A DNA stretch of 61,443 nucleotides from Paraburkholderia ginsengiterrae (GCF_001645125.1 NZ_LXKA01000334.1:1-61443), one strand, 5' to 3'. Positions 24,535 through 34,688 are shown, counted from the first letter of the stretch. Notes: generated by a model from the letters alone, not told the origin. Made by a program: numbers and translations.

Positions 24535-26241
24535 ATGACTCGAATCGTTACGCGCGCCTGCTCTCCTGTCGACGCCGAAGTCCTCACCCGTCACGGCCTG
24601 CACCCGGTGCTCGCGCGTCTTTACGCCTCGCGTGGCGTGTGCCTGCCCGACGAGATCGAAACCGGCCTTGCGCGGCTCGTGCCGCCCGCCGCGCTCAAGG
24701 GCTGCGAAGAAGCCGCCGCCCTGCTCGCCGACGCGATCCAGAACCGGCGCCGCATGCTGGTGGTCGCCGACTACGATTGCGACGGCGCCACCGCCTGCGC
24801 GGTCGCCGTGCGCGGCCTGCGCATGCTCGGCGGCCAGATCGACTATCTGGTGCCGAACCGCTTCGAGTACGGCTACGGCCTCACGCCCGAAATCGTCGCG
24901 CTGGCCGCACGCAATGCGTCAGGCCAGCCGGATCTGCTGATCACGGTCGACAACGGCATCGCCAGCGTGGATGGCGTGGCCGCCGCCAACGCGCTCGGCA
25001 TCGACGTGCTGGTCACCGATCACCACCTGCCCGGCGACGAACTGCCGGCCGCCCGCGCGATCGTCAATCCGAACCAGCCGGGCTGCACGTTTCCGAGCAA
25101 GTGCATCGCGGGCGTCGGCGTGATGTTTTACGTACTGCTCGCGTTGCGCGCGGAATTGCGCAGCCGTGGCGCGTTTAACGACAGCCTTCCCGAACCGCGC
25201 CTCGACGGCCTGCTCGACCTGGTCGCGCTCGGCACCGTCGCCGACGTAGTCAAGCTCGACGGCAACAATCGCGTGCTGGTCGCGCAGGGCCTGCAGCGCA
25301 TCCGCAAAGGCAAGATGCAGCCGGGCATCGCCGCCCTCTTTCGCGGCGCCGCGCGCGACGCCCGCAGCGCGTCGGGCTTCGATCTCGGCTTCGCGCTCGG
25401 GCCGCGCCTGAATGCGGCGGGCCGCCTGTCGGACATGTCGCTCGGCATCGAGTGCCTGACCACCGACGACATCGGCCGCGCGTGGGAGCTCGCGCAACAG
25501 CTCGACACGATGAACCGCGAACGCCGCGAAATCGAAGCCGGCATGCAGCAGCAGGCGCTCGACGACCTCTCGGCCATCGACCCGGCGGGCGCGACCACCA
25601 TCACGCTGTTCAATCCGGGCTGGCATCAGGGCGTGATCGGTATTGTCGCCGGACGGCTGAAGGAAAAATTCCACCGGCCCTCGTTCACCTTCGCGCTCGC
25701 CGATGACAGCGGCCAGACCGTCAAAGGCTCGGGCCGTTCGATCGCGGGCTTCCATCTGCGCGACGCGCTCGACCTGATCTCGAAACGCGAACCGGGGCTG
25801 ATCGCCAAATTCGGCGGTCACGCGATGGCCGCGGGCCTCACGCTCGCCACCGCCGATGTGCCGCGCTTCACCGCCGCGTTCGAAGCGGTCGGCCGCGAAT
25901 GGCTGTCCGAAGAGGCGCTCTCGCGCACGGTGGAAACCGACGGCGAACTCGAAGACGCCTACTTCACGCCGCAATTCGTCGAAATGCTCGACGCCGCCGT
26001 GTGGGGCCAGGGCTTCCCGGCGCCGGTGTTTTCGGGCGAGTTCGAGATCGCATCACAGGCGCTCGTGAAGGACAAGCATCTGAAGCTGCAACTGGTGCGC
26101 GGCCGCCAGCGCTTCAACGCGATCTGGTTCAATCACACCGACACCCTGCCCGCGCGCACCACCGTCAGCTACCGGCTGGCGAGCGATACGTGGAACGGCG
26201 TGTCGCGCGTGCAACTGATCGTCGAGCACGCGGCAAGCTGA
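24535..26241 (+). CDS. recJ: Single-stranded-DNA exonuclease RecJ
   Basis: 5'-3' ssDNA exonuclease of RecF-pathway recombination and mismatch repair. The 568-residue protein has the DHH phosphoesterase motifs ADYDCDG (79-84) and TDHHLPGDELP (161-171), VDNGI (138-142), and a DHHA1 domain with GGHAMAAGLTL. It ends with the OB-fold-like domain. It lies 52 bp after the rpfE-like gene and upstream of prfB and lysS. Confidence 0.95.
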   Translation: MTRIVTRACSPVDAEVLTRHGLHPVLARLYASRGVCLPDEIETGLARLVPPAALKGCEEAAALLADAIQNRRRMLVVADYDCDGATACAVAVRGLRMLGGQIDYLVPNRFEYGYGLTPEIVALAARNASGQPDLLITVDNGIASVDGVAAANALGIDVLVTDHHLPGDELPAARAIVNPNQPGCTFPSKCIAGVGVMFYVLLALRAELRSRGAFNDSLPEPRLDGLLDLVALGTVADVVKLDGNNRVLVAQGLQRIRKGKMQPGIAALFRGAARDARSASGFDLGFALGPRLNAAGRLSDMSLGIECLTTDDIGRAWELAQQLDTMNRERREIEAGMQQQALDDLSAIDPAGATTITLFNPGWHQGVIGIVAGRLKEKFHRPSFTFALADDSGQTVKGSGRSIAGFHLRDALDLISKREPGLIAKFGGHAMAAGLTLATADVPRFTAAFEAVGREWLSEEALSRTVETDGELEDAYFTPQFVEMLDAAVWGQGFPAPVFSGEFEIASQALVKDKHLKLQLVRGRQRFNAIWFNHTDTLPARTTVSYRLASDTWNGVSRVQLIVEHAAS

Positions 26242-26350
26242 AGCGGTGAACTGAAGCGGCGCACCGGAGAGAGGCGCCATGGGAGGCTCCATGCAAGGCT
26301 CCATCTCGCCGGAAACCTCGAAAAATCTCCGCAAAATCAACCGCAAACAC

Positions 26351-26379
26351 GCGCCGGATCGCTCAAGAGCCTCCGGCGC
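26351..26379. repeat. 8-bp inverted repeat in recJ-prfB gap
   Basis: Arms GCGCCGGA (26351-26358) and TCCGGCGC (26372-26379) with a 13-base loop. No T-run follows, so terminator function is uncertain. It lies just upstream of a TATAAT at 26395-26400 that may be the prfB -10 element, without a good -35. Confidence 0.5.
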
Positions 26380-26432
26380 GGCGCGTCGATCGGCTATAAT
26401 TTCCCCTTTTCACCAAGCTATAAAAGATCGAC

Positions 26433-27537
26433 ATGGAAGCGGAACGTCTCAACGCGATCGAAGCCTCACTGGCGGACCTGCGCTCTCGCGCGGACTCGCT
26501 ACGGGGGTATCTTTGACTACGACGACAAGTCACTGCGCCTGATCGAAGTCAACCGGGAACTCGAAGACCCGGATGTCTGGAACGACTCGAAGCACGCCCA
26601 GGCCCTCGGCCGGGAAAAGAAGCTGCTCGACGACACCGTCGGCAAGCTCACGTCGCTCGATAACGACCTGCGCGACGCGCAGGACCTGTTCGACATGGCC
26701 CGCGAGGAAGACGACGAGGACACCCTCCTCGCCTGCGAATCCGACGCACAAGGCATCGAACAGCGCGTCGCCGACATGGAATTCCGCCGCATGTTCGCCA
26801 ACCCGGCCGACCCGAACAACGCCTTCTTGGACATCCAGGCCGGCGCGGGCGGCACCGAGGCGTGCGACTGGGCGTCCATGCTGCTGCGCCAGTATCTGCG
26901 CTACTGCGAGCGCAAGGGCTTCAAGACCGAAGTGCTGGAACAGACCGACGGCGACGTGGCCGGCATCAAGAACGCCACGATCAAGATCGAAGGCGAATAC
27001 GCGTACGGCTTCCTGCGCACCGAAACCGGCGTGCACCGCCTCGTGCGCAAGTCGCCGTTCGACTCGTCGGGCGGCCGTCATACGTCGTTCTCGTCGGTGT
27101 TCGTGTACCCGGAAATCGACGACTCGATCGAAGTGGACATCAACCCGGCCGATCTGCGGATCGACACGTACCGCGCGTCCGGCGCGGGCGGTCAGCACAT
27201 CAACAAGACCGACTCCGCGGTGCGTATCACGCACATGCCGTCGGGCATCGTCGTGCAGTGCCAGAACGACCGTTCACAGCACCGCAACCGCGCCGAAGCC
27301 ATGGCCATGCTGAAATCGCGCCTGTACGAAGCGGAAATCCGCAAGCGTCAGGAAGAGCAGGACAAGCTCGAAGCCGGCAAGACCGATGTGGGCTGGGGTC
27401 ATCAGATTCGCTCATACGTGCTGGACAATAGCCGTATCAAGGATCTGCGCACCAACGTTGAAATCAGCAACACCAAGAGCGTGCTCGACGGCGACCTCGA
27501 TCCGTTCATCAGCGCGAGCCTGAAGCAAGGCGTGTAA
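26433..27537 (+). CDS. prfB: Peptide chain release factor 2, programmed +1 frameshift
   Basis: Class I release factor for UGA and UAA. The zero frame starts at ATG 26433 and meets TGA at 26514-26516 after 27 codons. The context is GGGGGTATCTTTGAC, the classic autoregulatory shift site with a Shine-Dalgarno-like G run. Reading resumes in the +1 frame at 26515, giving about 367 residues. SPF (residues about 216-218 of the full protein) is the UGA-recognition tripeptide and GAGGQHINK holds the GGQ peptidyl-hydrolysis motif. lysS follows. Confidence 0.96.
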
Positions 27538-27675
27538 CGCCAACGCGAGCGCAACTGGCGCGGCCCGCACCGCCGCGCCGCGCCGCGCCGCCTCTTTTTA
27601 TCCGCCTGAGGTTTTTACTGACTGGCTACCCGCATGCGAGCCGCTCCCGCGCGGGCCACCGAATACCAAATCATC

Positions 27676-29202
27676 ATGACCGAATCGACCCAGCCTAATG
27701 CCGTGCCCGAAGGCGACGACAACAAGATCATGGCCGAGCGCCGCGAAAAGCTGCGCGAGTTGCGTGAACAAGGCGTCGCCTACCCGAACGACTTCCGCCC
27801 CACGCACCACGCCGAAGATCTGCAAGCCCAGTACGAGCATGCCGACAAGGAAGCGCTCGAGGCGAATCCGCTCGAAGTCGCCCTCGCCGGCCGCATGATG
27901 CTCAAGCGCGTGATGGGCAAGGCGAGCTTTGCGACCGTGCGCGACGGCTCGGGTCAGATCCAGTTTTTCATCACGCCCGCTGACGTCGGCCAGGAAACGT
28001 ACGACGCCTTCAAGAAGTGGGACATGGGCGACATCGTCGCGGCACGCGGCGTGCTGTTCCGCACCAACAAGGGTGAGCTGTCGGTGCGCTGCACCGAATT
28101 GCGCCTGCTGTCGAAGTCGCTGCGTCCGCTGCCGGACAAGTTCCACGGCTTGGCCGACCAGGAAATGAAGTACCGCCAGCGTTATGTCGATCTGATCGTC
28201 ACGCCGGAAACGCGCAAGACCTTCCTCGCGCGCACCAAGGCGATCGCGTCGGTCCGCAATTTCATGGCGAACGCCGACTTCATGGAAGTCGAAACGCCGA
28301 TGCTGCACCCGATTCCGGGCGGCGCGGCGGCCAAGCCGTTCACCACGCACCACAACGCGCTCGACATGCAGATGTTCCTGCGCATCGCGCCGGAGCTGTA
28401 TCTGAAGCGGCTGGTGGTGGGCGGCTTCGAGCGCGTGTTCGAGATCAACCGTAACTTCCGCAATGAGGGCGTCTCGGTGCGCCACAATCCGGAATTCACG
28501 ATGATCGAGTTCTACGCGGCGTACACCGATTACAGGTGGGTGATGGACTTCACCGAGCAGCTGATCCGCCAGGCCGCGATCGACGCGCTGGGCACCGCCA
28601 CGATCACCTATCAGGGCCGTGAGCTCGATCTGGCCAAGCCGTTCCACCGCCTCACGATCACCCAGGCAATCCAGAAGTACGCGCCGCAGTACACGAACGA
28701 ACAGCTCGCCGACAGCGCGTTCCTGCGCACCGAACTGAAGAAGTTCGGCGTGGACGCGTCGCAGCCGCAATTCCTGAATGCCGGTGTCGGTTCGCTGCAA
28801 CTGGCGCTGTTCGAGGAAACCGCCGAGTCGCAACTGTGGGAGCCGACCTACATCATCGACTACCCGATCGAAGTGTCGCCGCTCGCGCGCGCGTCGGACA
28901 AATTCGACGGCATCACGGAGCGTTTCGAGCTGTTCATCACGGGTCGTGAGATCGCCAACGGCTTCTCGGAGCTGAACGATCCGGAGGACCAGGCGGCCCG
29001 CTTCAAAAAGCAGGTCGACCAGAAAGACGCCGGCGACGAAGAAGCAATGTTCTACGACGCGGACTACATTCGCGCGCTGGAATACGGCATGCCGCCGGCC
29101 GGCGGTTGCGGTATCGGCATCGACCGTCTGGTGATGATGCTGACCGACAGCCCGAGCATTCGCGACGTGATTCTGTTCCCGCATCTGCGCCGCGAAGACT
29201 GA
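27676..29202 (+). CDS. lysS: Lysyl-tRNA synthetase, class II
   Basis: Charges tRNA-Lys. The 508-residue protein has an N-terminal OB anticodon-binding domain and a class II catalytic domain, with motif 2 NRNFRNEG and motif 3 GCGIGIDRL. The start ATG is at 27676, the family MTE-type start; upstream codons in the same frame look non-coding. It is downstream of prfB with a 138-bp gap that includes a short GC-only repeat tract (about 27570-27592). The prfB-lysS pair is widely conserved. Confidence 0.96.
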   Translation: MTESTQPNAVPEGDDNKIMAERREKLRELREQGVAYPNDFRPTHHAEDLQAQYEHADKEALEANPLEVALAGRMMLKRVMGKASFATVRDGSGQIQFFITPADVGQETYDAFKKWDMGDIVAARGVLFRTNKGELSVRCTELRLLSKSLRPLPDKFHGLADQEMKYRQRYVDLIVTPETRKTFLARTKAIASVRNFMANADFMEVETPMLHPIPGGAAAKPFTTHHNALDMQMFLRIAPELYLKRLVVGGFERVFEINRNFRNEGVSVRHNPEFTMIEFYAAYTDYRWVMDFTEQLIRQAAIDALGTATITYQGRELDLAKPFHRLTITQAIQKYAPQYTNEQLADSAFLRTELKKFGVDASQPQFLNAGVGSLQLALFEETAESQLWEPTYIIDYPIEVSPLARASDKFDGITERFELFITGREIANGFSELNDPEDQAARFKKQVDQKDAGDEEAMFYDADYIRALEYGMPPAGGCGIGIDRLVMMLTDSPSIRDVILFPHLRRED

Positions 29203-29545
29203 TCGTTACGCGACTCGCATCAAACGAGTTGTACACCCCCAAACGCCCGGCTCGATGCCGGGCGTTTTCACTCGTGGCGCGCGAAAAAGCGTGTTGCGCC
29301 CAGCTGACGGTTTGTAACCATCGGTAAAAGCTGCACGCCATGCGACCATTGGACGGTCAATGTTCATCGCACGAGCGCTTGCAGGCAAGCGGCGCCCCGC
29401 CGCCCGGCGGGAACTTCGACGCGAAGTCATCGCGATGATTGCCGGCAAATCGTTACAAATTGAAACCCTCACGGAATTGATTTGTCCGACACTGTGTTTC
29501 TGTAAAAGTCACTAAAAGTCGACTCTGCCAAAGACGGAGGCCAAT
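29203..29545. other. Intergenic region lysS to glycine-zipper gene
   Basis: About 340 bp. It holds the lysS terminator near its start and a ribosome site GGAGG (29536-29540) at its end. The middle is AT-richer than its surroundings. I see no convincing promoter pair, RNA gene or coding frame. Confidence 0.5.
29241..29268 (+). terminator. lysS rho-independent terminator
   Basis: Hairpin arms ACGCCCGGC and GCCGGGCGT with a TCGAT loop, followed by TTT. It starts 38 bp after the lysS stop. Confidence 0.8.
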
Positions 29546-30307
29546 ATGGACAACCCCAACACACAACCCACTACGCAATCCACGCCGCCCGCGCAACCGC
29601 GCCGGATTCACCCGCTCGTCGCGACTGCCGCCGGTGCCGTGATCATCGCCAGCCTGGCGGCCACAGCGGCTGTTACGGGCCTGTTCCCGAAGGCGTCCAG
29701 CACCGACGCGCAAAACAGTCAGACGCAAGCGGCGCAAGTTTCCACGCAAAGCACCCCGTCGGGCGTCGTCGACTCGGCGACGCCGGCCGGCCCGTCTGCG
29801 CAACAGGCTGCGCAGCAGCAAGCCGCACAGCAACAGGCCGCGCAACAGCAGGCTGAACAGCAGCAGCGCGTGCCGACGCAACAACCGCAGCAACAACCGC
29901 AATACGCGCAGCAGCAAGCAGCCCAGCCTGCACCGAACTACGCTCAGCAACAGCCGGCACAGCCCGCCTACTGTTCGACGTGCGGCACGGTGGAAGCCAT
30001 CTCGACCGTGCGTCAGGAAGGCCATGGCACGGGTATCGGCGCAGTCGGCGGCGCATTGGCCGGCGGTGTGGTGGGCAATCAGTTCGGCAGCGGCAACGGC
30101 CGTACCGCGATGACGGTGCTCGGCGCGCTGGGCGGCGGCTTCGCCGGCAATTCGGTGGAAAAACACATCCGCAGCACCACGTCTTATTCGGTCCGCGTGC
30201 GGATGGAAAGCGGCAAGACGCGCTACTTCACCTACCACGACGCGCCGCCGTTCGCGCAAGGCCAGCGCGTGCGTGTCGAGAACGGCACGCTGGTGGCGGC
30301 GGGCTAA
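29546..30307 (+). CDS. Glycine-zipper 2TM-domain protein with Gln-rich linker
   Basis: A 253-residue envelope protein. A single TM (about 25-46) precedes a Gln/Ala-rich low-complexity linker; residues 86-107 are a 5-residue repeat of the type QQAAQ. A Cys pair (CSTC, 143-146) then leads to the glycine-zipper region (GIGAVGGALAGGVVGNQFG, 163-181) and a small beta-rich C-terminal domain. The family (Rick_17kDa/SlyB-like) is envelope-associated; function is not defined. GGAGG lies before the ATG. Confidence 0.85.
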   Translation: MDNPNTQPTTQSTPPAQPRRIHPLVATAAGAVIIASLAATAAVTGLFPKASSTDAQNSQTQAAQVSTQSTPSGVVDSATPAGPSAQQAAQQQAAQQQAAQQQAEQQQRVPTQQPQQQPQYAQQQAAQPAPNYAQQQPAQPAYCSTCGTVEAISTVRQEGHGTGIGAVGGALAGGVVGNQFGSGNGRTAMTVLGALGGGFAGNSVEKHIRSTTSYSVRVRMESGKTRYFTYHDAPPFAQGQRVRVENGTLVAAG

Positions 30308-30343
30308 GTTCCTCTTCGCGAGACCGCTGTTTTCCGCGGGCGT

Positions 30344-30375
30344 AAAAAAGGCGATTCCAGTGGAATCGCCTTTTT
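30344..30375. terminator. Bidirectional rho-independent terminator
   Basis: Arms GGCGATTCC and GGAATCGCC with a 3-base loop, flanked by six A and five T. It sits between the glycine-zipper gene and the converging isc operon end, so it serves both. Confidence 0.85.
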
Positions 30376-30444
30376 GTTTGCCGCTGCCGGAGCGTTTGTC
30401 ACTCGCACACCCCGGCAACATCGAACTACGTCACAACAACGCGC

Positions 30445-30642
30445 TCAGTAATCCGCGTCTTCAATCCATGCAGCCTGAATCGCCTCGAGGATCTTTTCGT
30501 TCGACCGGTTAGGATCGTCGTCGAATCCCTCCAGTTCGGTGACCCAGCGGTGCAAGTCGGTGAAGCGCACCTGTTGCGGATCGATGTCCTGGTGCTTGTC
30601 AGTCAGGGCCATCGCGATGTCTTGCGTATCGGTCCACTTCAT
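30445..30642 (-). CDS. iscX: Fe-S assembly protein IscX
   Basis: A 65-residue acidic protein of the ISC system that binds IscS and modulates iron delivery. The start MKWTDTQDIAMAL and the DLHRWVTELEGF segment (29-40) are family-typical. It is the last gene of the isc operon, 15 bp after fdx. Confidence 0.93.
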   Translation of the reverse strand: MKWTDTQDIAMALTDKHQDIDPQQVRFTDLHRWVTELEGFDDDPNRSNEKILEAIQAAWIEDADY

Positions 30643-30657
30643 GGCTGCATCCTCCTG

Positions 30658-30999
30658 TTAGTGATTTTCCTTCGCGTGATTGATCGAGTAGCGAGGGATT
30701 TCGACAACCAGATCCTGCTCGGCCGGCACGATGGCCTGGCATGACAGGCGCGAAGCCGGCTCGAGGCCCCACGCCTTGTCCAACAGATCGTCCTCGTCTT
30801 CCTCGGAGGGCGTCAAGGCGGCGAAACCCTCACGCACGATCACGTGACAGGTCGTGCACGCGCAGGACTTCTCGCACGCGTGCTCGATTTCAATGCCGTG
30901 CTCGAGCAGGCTGTCGCAAATGCTCTTGCCGGGCACGGCATCGATGACCGCGCCTTCCGGGCACAGTTCGACGTGAGGCAGCACAACGATTTGAGGCAT
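30658..30999 (-). CDS. fdx: ISC-type 2Fe-2S ferredoxin
   Basis: Adrenodoxin-like ferredoxin that donates electrons for cluster assembly. The 113-residue protein has the cluster ligands Cys42, Cys48, Cys51 (in CEKSCACTTC) and Cys87. Part of the isc operon, between hscA and iscX. Confidence 0.95.
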   Translation of the reverse strand: MPQIVVLPHVELCPEGAVIDAVPGKSICDSLLEHGIEIEHACEKSCACTTCHVIVREGFAALTPSEEDEDDLLDKAWGLEPASRLSCQAIVPAEQDLVVEIPRYSINHAKENH

Positions 31000-31161
31000 A
31001 CATTTTCCGTTTGGGTCTGCGGCACGGCGGCCGCAAACAGGCTCCGTACCATTTTACTGGCGCCGCGCGGACTTTTTAAGTCCACGCGGCGCGGTTCGGC
31101 TTTTCGACGGCGGGCGATCCTGGCGGCCCGCCTTCCACCGCCGTGAGGCTCTGAACGCGCC

Positions 31162-33033
31162 TCAGATCTCGTCGAGCTTGCGCCCTGCGAGTGCGCGGCG
31201 AATGCCCTTGTTCATGCGGCGAGCGGCGAATTCGTCGGTGCCTTCGGCGAGCTTTTTGGTAGCGGCCTCGATCGCGTCGACGTCCTCGCTTTGCTCGACA
31301 TTGCGCAACACGACGAGCAGCGCGTCGAGTTCGGCGCGCTCGTTCTCGTCGAGCAGCTCGGCGTCGGCGGCGAGCGCCGCGTCGGTCGCTTCCGCGAGAC
31401 GGCGCGCTTCGACTTGCGCTTCGCGCAGCGCGCGCGCCCGCATGTCGACTTCAGCCGTCGAGAAGCTTTCTTCGAGCATTCTGGCGATGTCGTCGTCGGC
31501 GAGGCCGTACGACGGCTTGACCACCACCGACGCTTCGACGCCCGAGCCCTGTTCGCGCGCGAACACGGACAGCAGGCCGTCCGCGTCCACCTGATAGGTC
31601 ACGCGAATACGCGCCGCGCCGGCGGCCATCGGCGGAATGCCGCGCAGCTCGAAACGCGCGAGCGAGCGGCAGTCGCTGACGAGCTCGCGCTCGCCTTGCA
31701 CGACATGGATCGCCATGGCCGTCTGGCCGTCCTTGAAGGTCGTGAAATCCTGCCCGCGCGCGACCGGAATCGTCGAATTGCGCGGAATGATCTTCTCGGT
31801 CAGGCCGCCCATGGTTTCCACGCCGAGCGACAGCGGAATCACGTCGAGCAGGAGCCAGTCGTCGCCATCCGCGCCGCGGTTGCCCGCGAGCAGATCGGCC
31901 TGAATCGCCGCGCCGAGCGCGACGACCTGATCCGGATCGAGATTGATCAGCGGCGGCTGGCCGAAGAACGACTCGACCGCACGGCGGATCACCGGCATGC
32001 GCGTCGCGCCGCCGACCAGCACCACGCCCTTGATCTCTTTGGTCGTGACGCGGGCGTCGCGCAGGGCCTTTTTCGTCGGGCCGAGCGTGCGCTGCACCAG
32101 CGCCTCGGTGATCGCCTCGAAAGTGGCCTCAGCGATCGTCAGATCGATCTGAGCGCCGTTCGAGAGGGTTGCCTGCACCTTCGCATCCGGCGCGTCCGAC
32201 AACGCCTCCTTGGTCACGCGCACGCTGTCCAGCAGCAGGCGCACGTCTTCCGGCGCGAGCGTCTGCGGCGCGATGCCCGCCTGCTCCAGCACGTGGCGAT
32301 ACAGCGCGTGGTCGAAATCGTCGCCGCCGAGCGCGGAATCGCCGCCCGCCGCGAGCACTTCGAACACGCCCTTGGTGAGCTTGAGAATCGACAGATCGAA
32401 GGTGCCGCCACCGAGGTCGTACACCGCGTACAGCCCCTCGGAGCCGTTGTCGAGACCGTAGGCGATCGCGGCCGCGGTCGGCTCGTTCAACAGACGCAGC
32501 ACGTTCAGCCCGGCCAGACGCGCGGCGTCTTTGGTGGCCTGGCGCTGGGCTTCGTCGAAGTAGGCCGGCACCGTGATGACCGCGCCGACCAGCTCGTCGC
32601 CGAGCGTGTCTTCGGCGCGCTGGCGCAGCGTCGCGAGAATTTCGGCCGACACTTCGACCGGGCTTTTCACGCCGTCGATGGTGCGGATCTGCACCATGCC
32701 GGGTGCGTCGACGAAATCGTACGGCGCGTTTTCGGCGCCCTCCACTTCCGCCTTGCCACGGCCCATGAAACGCTTGACCGAGACGATGGTGTTGCGCGGA
32801 TCGCTCGCCGCTTCCGCCTTGGCCTTACGGCCGATGCGGCGGCCGCCCTGCTCCAGATAACGCACCACCGACGGCAGCAGCGCATGGCCGTCCGCGTCGG
32901 GCAATACGTCGGGCACACCGCTGCGCACAGCGGCAACGAGGGAATTGGTGGTGCCGAGATCGATACCGACCGCCAGACGCCGCTGATGGGGCGCCGGCGC
33001 CATGCCGGGTTCGGAGATTTGCAGTAGGGCCAT
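31162..33033 (-). CDS. hscA: Fe-S specialised Hsp70 chaperone HscA
   Basis: Hsp70 that binds the LPPVK motif of IscU and drives cluster transfer. At 623 residues it matches the family (616 in E. coli). GIDLGTTNS (23-31) is the ATPase phosphate-1 motif, and [19 protein letters not shown] the second signature. It lies downstream of hscB with a 139-bp gap, larger than expected in the operon. Confidence 0.95.
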   Translation of the reverse strand: MALLQISEPGMAPAPHQRRLAVGIDLGTTNSLVAAVRSGVPDVLPDADGHALLPSVVRYLEQGGRRIGRKAKAEAASDPRNTIVSVKRFMGRGKAEVEGAENAPYDFVDAPGMVQIRTIDGVKSPVEVSAEILATLRQRAEDTLGDELVGAVITVPAYFDEAQRQATKDAARLAGLNVLRLLNEPTAAAIAYGLDNGSEGLYAVYDLGGGTFDLSILKLTKGVFEVLAAGGDSALGGDDFDHALYRHVLEQAGIAPQTLAPEDVRLLLDSVRVTKEALSDAPDAKVQATLSNGAQIDLTIAEATFEAITEALVQRTLGPTKKALRDARVTTKEIKGVVLVGGATRMPVIRRAVESFFGQPPLINLDPDQVVALGAAIQADLLAGNRGADGDDWLLLDVIPLSLGVETMGGLTEKIIPRNSTIPVARGQDFTTFKDGQTAMAIHVVQGERELVSDCRSLARFELRGIPPMAAGAARIRVTYQVDADGLLSVFAREQGSGVEASVVVKPSYGLADDDIARMLEESFSTAEVDMRARALREAQVEARRLAEATDAALAADAELLDENERAELDALLVVLRNVEQSEDVDAIEAATKKLAEGTDEFAARRMNKGIRRALAGRKLDEI

Positions 33034-33172
33034 CTGGATCTTCTCGGGGCCGCGAGACCCCGTCCTGAATTTTCGCGTTGCTGGATGTAATGCTACGGCT
33101 GTTCTGCTTTATCTGGCGGCGGCTGCTGCGCTCGCGCCGGCGACGCAGAGCGGCCCGCCAGGTTTCAAGCCG

Positions 33173-33700
33173 CTACGGTTCGAGCCGCTCGATCTGCGTG
33201 CCGATTTCCGATGCCACCCGCTCGATGAACATCAACTGCCGCACCGCCTCGCCCGCGGCCTGATTCGCGCCGCTGTCGAGCAAGGCGCCAAGCTTGTCGA
33301 AGCGCATGCGCTCTTCGTCGCGCAATTCAATGAGCAAGGCGTCGAGCGCGTCGACGTTTTTCGCCGCGGCCGCGTCTTCGACGCCTTCGCGCCACTCCAT
33401 CTGCTGCATGAGGAACGCCGGTTCCATCGCCGTGTTGTCGTGCGTGCCAATGTCGATACCGCGCAGATGCAGCAGATACGTGGCGCGCTTCAACGGATCG
33501 CGCAGTGTCTGATACGCCTCGTTGGTGCGCGTCGCCCATTGCATCGCGATGCGCTTTTGCGCATCGCCGGCCGCCGCGAAGCGGTCCGGATGCACTTGCG
33601 CCTGCACCGTGCGGTAAGCGTGATCGAGCGCTTCTGCGTCGAGCGCGAATTGCGCCGGAAGATGGAACAGGTCGAAGTGGCTGTCGTTCAGCGAGGCCAT
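33173..33700 (-). CDS. hscB: Fe-S co-chaperone HscB
   Basis: J-domain protein that stimulates HscA and brings IscU. The 175-residue protein has an N-terminal J-domain with HPD at 37-39, followed by a helical C-terminal IscU-binding domain. It follows the terminator at 33794-33817, downstream of iscA. Confidence 0.94.
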   Translation of the reverse strand: MASLNDSHFDLFHLPAQFALDAEALDHAYRTVQAQVHPDRFAAAGDAQKRIAMQWATRTNEAYQTLRDPLKRATYLLHLRGIDIGTHDNTAMEPAFLMQQMEWREGVEDAAAAKNVDALDALLIELRDEERMRFDKLGALLDSGANQAAGEAVRQLMFIERVASEIGTQIERLEP

Positions 33701-33793
33701 CGGATAGAAGAAGTCCGTTCAGAAAAGCGCACCGGAGTGCAGTCTAAAAACGCGGCTCAGCAGAGCGGCAGAGGCGAATGCGCGGATGAAACT

Positions 33794-33817
33794 AAAAAGG
33801 CGGCCCGCGCCGCCTTT
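33794..33817 (-). terminator. Possible internal terminator between iscA and hscB
   Basis: Read on the minus strand, arms AAAGGCGG and CCGCCTTT enclose a CGCGGG loop, and the stem is followed by TTTTTAG. It lies in the gap after iscA and before hscB. It could reduce hscBA-fdx expression relative to iscRSUA. Confidence 0.7.
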
Positions 33818-33845
33818 GATCCGCTGCACGCGGAAACGTCCGGAA

Positions 33846-34169
33846 TCAGACGCGGAACGACTCGCCGCAACCGCACTCGTCCTTCACGTTCGGGTTGTTG
33901 AACTTGAAGCCTTCGTTCAACCCTTCACGTGCGAAGTCGAGTTCGGTGCCGTCGATATACGCGAGGCTCTTCGGGTCGACAATGACCTTCACGCCGTTGC
34001 ATTCGAACACTTCGTCTTCGGGGGCGAGTTCGTCCACATACTCGAGCTTGTAAGCCAGGCCGGAGCAGCCGGTGGTGCGCACGCCGACGCGCAATCCGAC
34101 GCCTTTACCGCGACGGGTCAGGTACTTCTGGACGTGCTGTGCTGCCTTTTCGGTCAACGTAATTGCCAT
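33846..34169 (-). CDS. iscA: A-type Fe-S carrier IscA
   Basis: A 107-residue A-type scaffold/carrier. The three conserved Cys lie in TTGCSGL and ECGCGES near the C-terminus. I prefer the ATG at 34169 because [10 protein letters not shown] is the family start; an ATG four codons upstream is in frame but lies too close to its AGGTGA. It is downstream of iscU. Confidence 0.93.
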   Translation of the reverse strand: MAITLTEKAAQHVQKYLTRRGKGVGLRVGVRTTGCSGLAYKLEYVDELAPEDEVFECNGVKVIVDPKSLAYIDGTELDFAREGLNEGFKFNNPNVKDECGCGESFRV

Positions 34170-34209
34170 AGCGTTTCTCATTCACCTAAAACCGCGCTGC
34201 AACCGCCGC

Positions 34210-34620
34210 TTACGCGTGTTGCTTGCTGCCTTCAACCGCTTCGCCGTGACGTTGCTTGTAGTCGGCGACCGCTGCCTTGATCGCGTCTTCCGCGAGGATC
34301 GAGCAGTGGATCTTCACCGGCGGCAGCGCCAGTTCTTCGGCGATCTGGGTGTTCTTGATCGACATGGCCTGATCGAGCGTCTTGCCCTTCACCCACTCGG
34401 TAACGAGCGAGCTCGACGCAATGGCCGAACCGCAGCCGTACGTCTTGAACTTCGCGTCTTCGATGATGCCGTCCGCGCCCACGCGGATCTGCAGCTTCAT
34501 CACGTCGCCGCATGCCGGCGCGCCGACCATGCCGGTACCGACAGCGTCGTCGTCCTTCTCGAAGGAACCGACGTTGCGCGGGTTTTCGTAATGGTCCAGA
34601 ACCTTTTCGCTATAAGCCAT
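34210..34620 (-). CDS. iscU: Fe-S cluster scaffold IscU
   Basis: Scaffold on which IscS builds 2Fe-2S clusters. The 136-residue protein has Cys37, Cys63 and Cys106 as cluster ligands and the HscA-binding LPPVK at 99-103. It lies 68 bp after iscS. Confidence 0.96.
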   Translation of the reverse strand: MAYSEKVLDHYENPRNVGSFEKDDDAVGTGMVGAPACGDVMKLQIRVGADGIIEDAKFKTYGCGSAIASSSLVTEWVKGKTLDQAMSIKNTQIAEELALPPVKIHCSILAEDAIKAAVADYKQRHGEAVEGSKQHA

Positions 34621-34688
34621 GATGACACTCCTTGATTCGTTTCAACCTGCTGATTCGATGAATTCGACGCCGTCCAAACTACGGCGCG

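Noticed and set aside
27570-27592. GCCGCGCCGCGCCGCG-like tract between prfB and lysS
   Set aside because: Short simple repeat in a GC-rich spacer; no structure or function visible beyond composition.
29206-29472. 88-residue minus-strand frame after lysS
   Set aside because: Overlaps the lysS terminator and has the composition of a random high-GC frame.
31291-33027. 578-residue plus-strand frame antisense to hscA
   Set aside because: Shadow of hscA with typical Arg/His-rich composition, no motif and no ribosome site.
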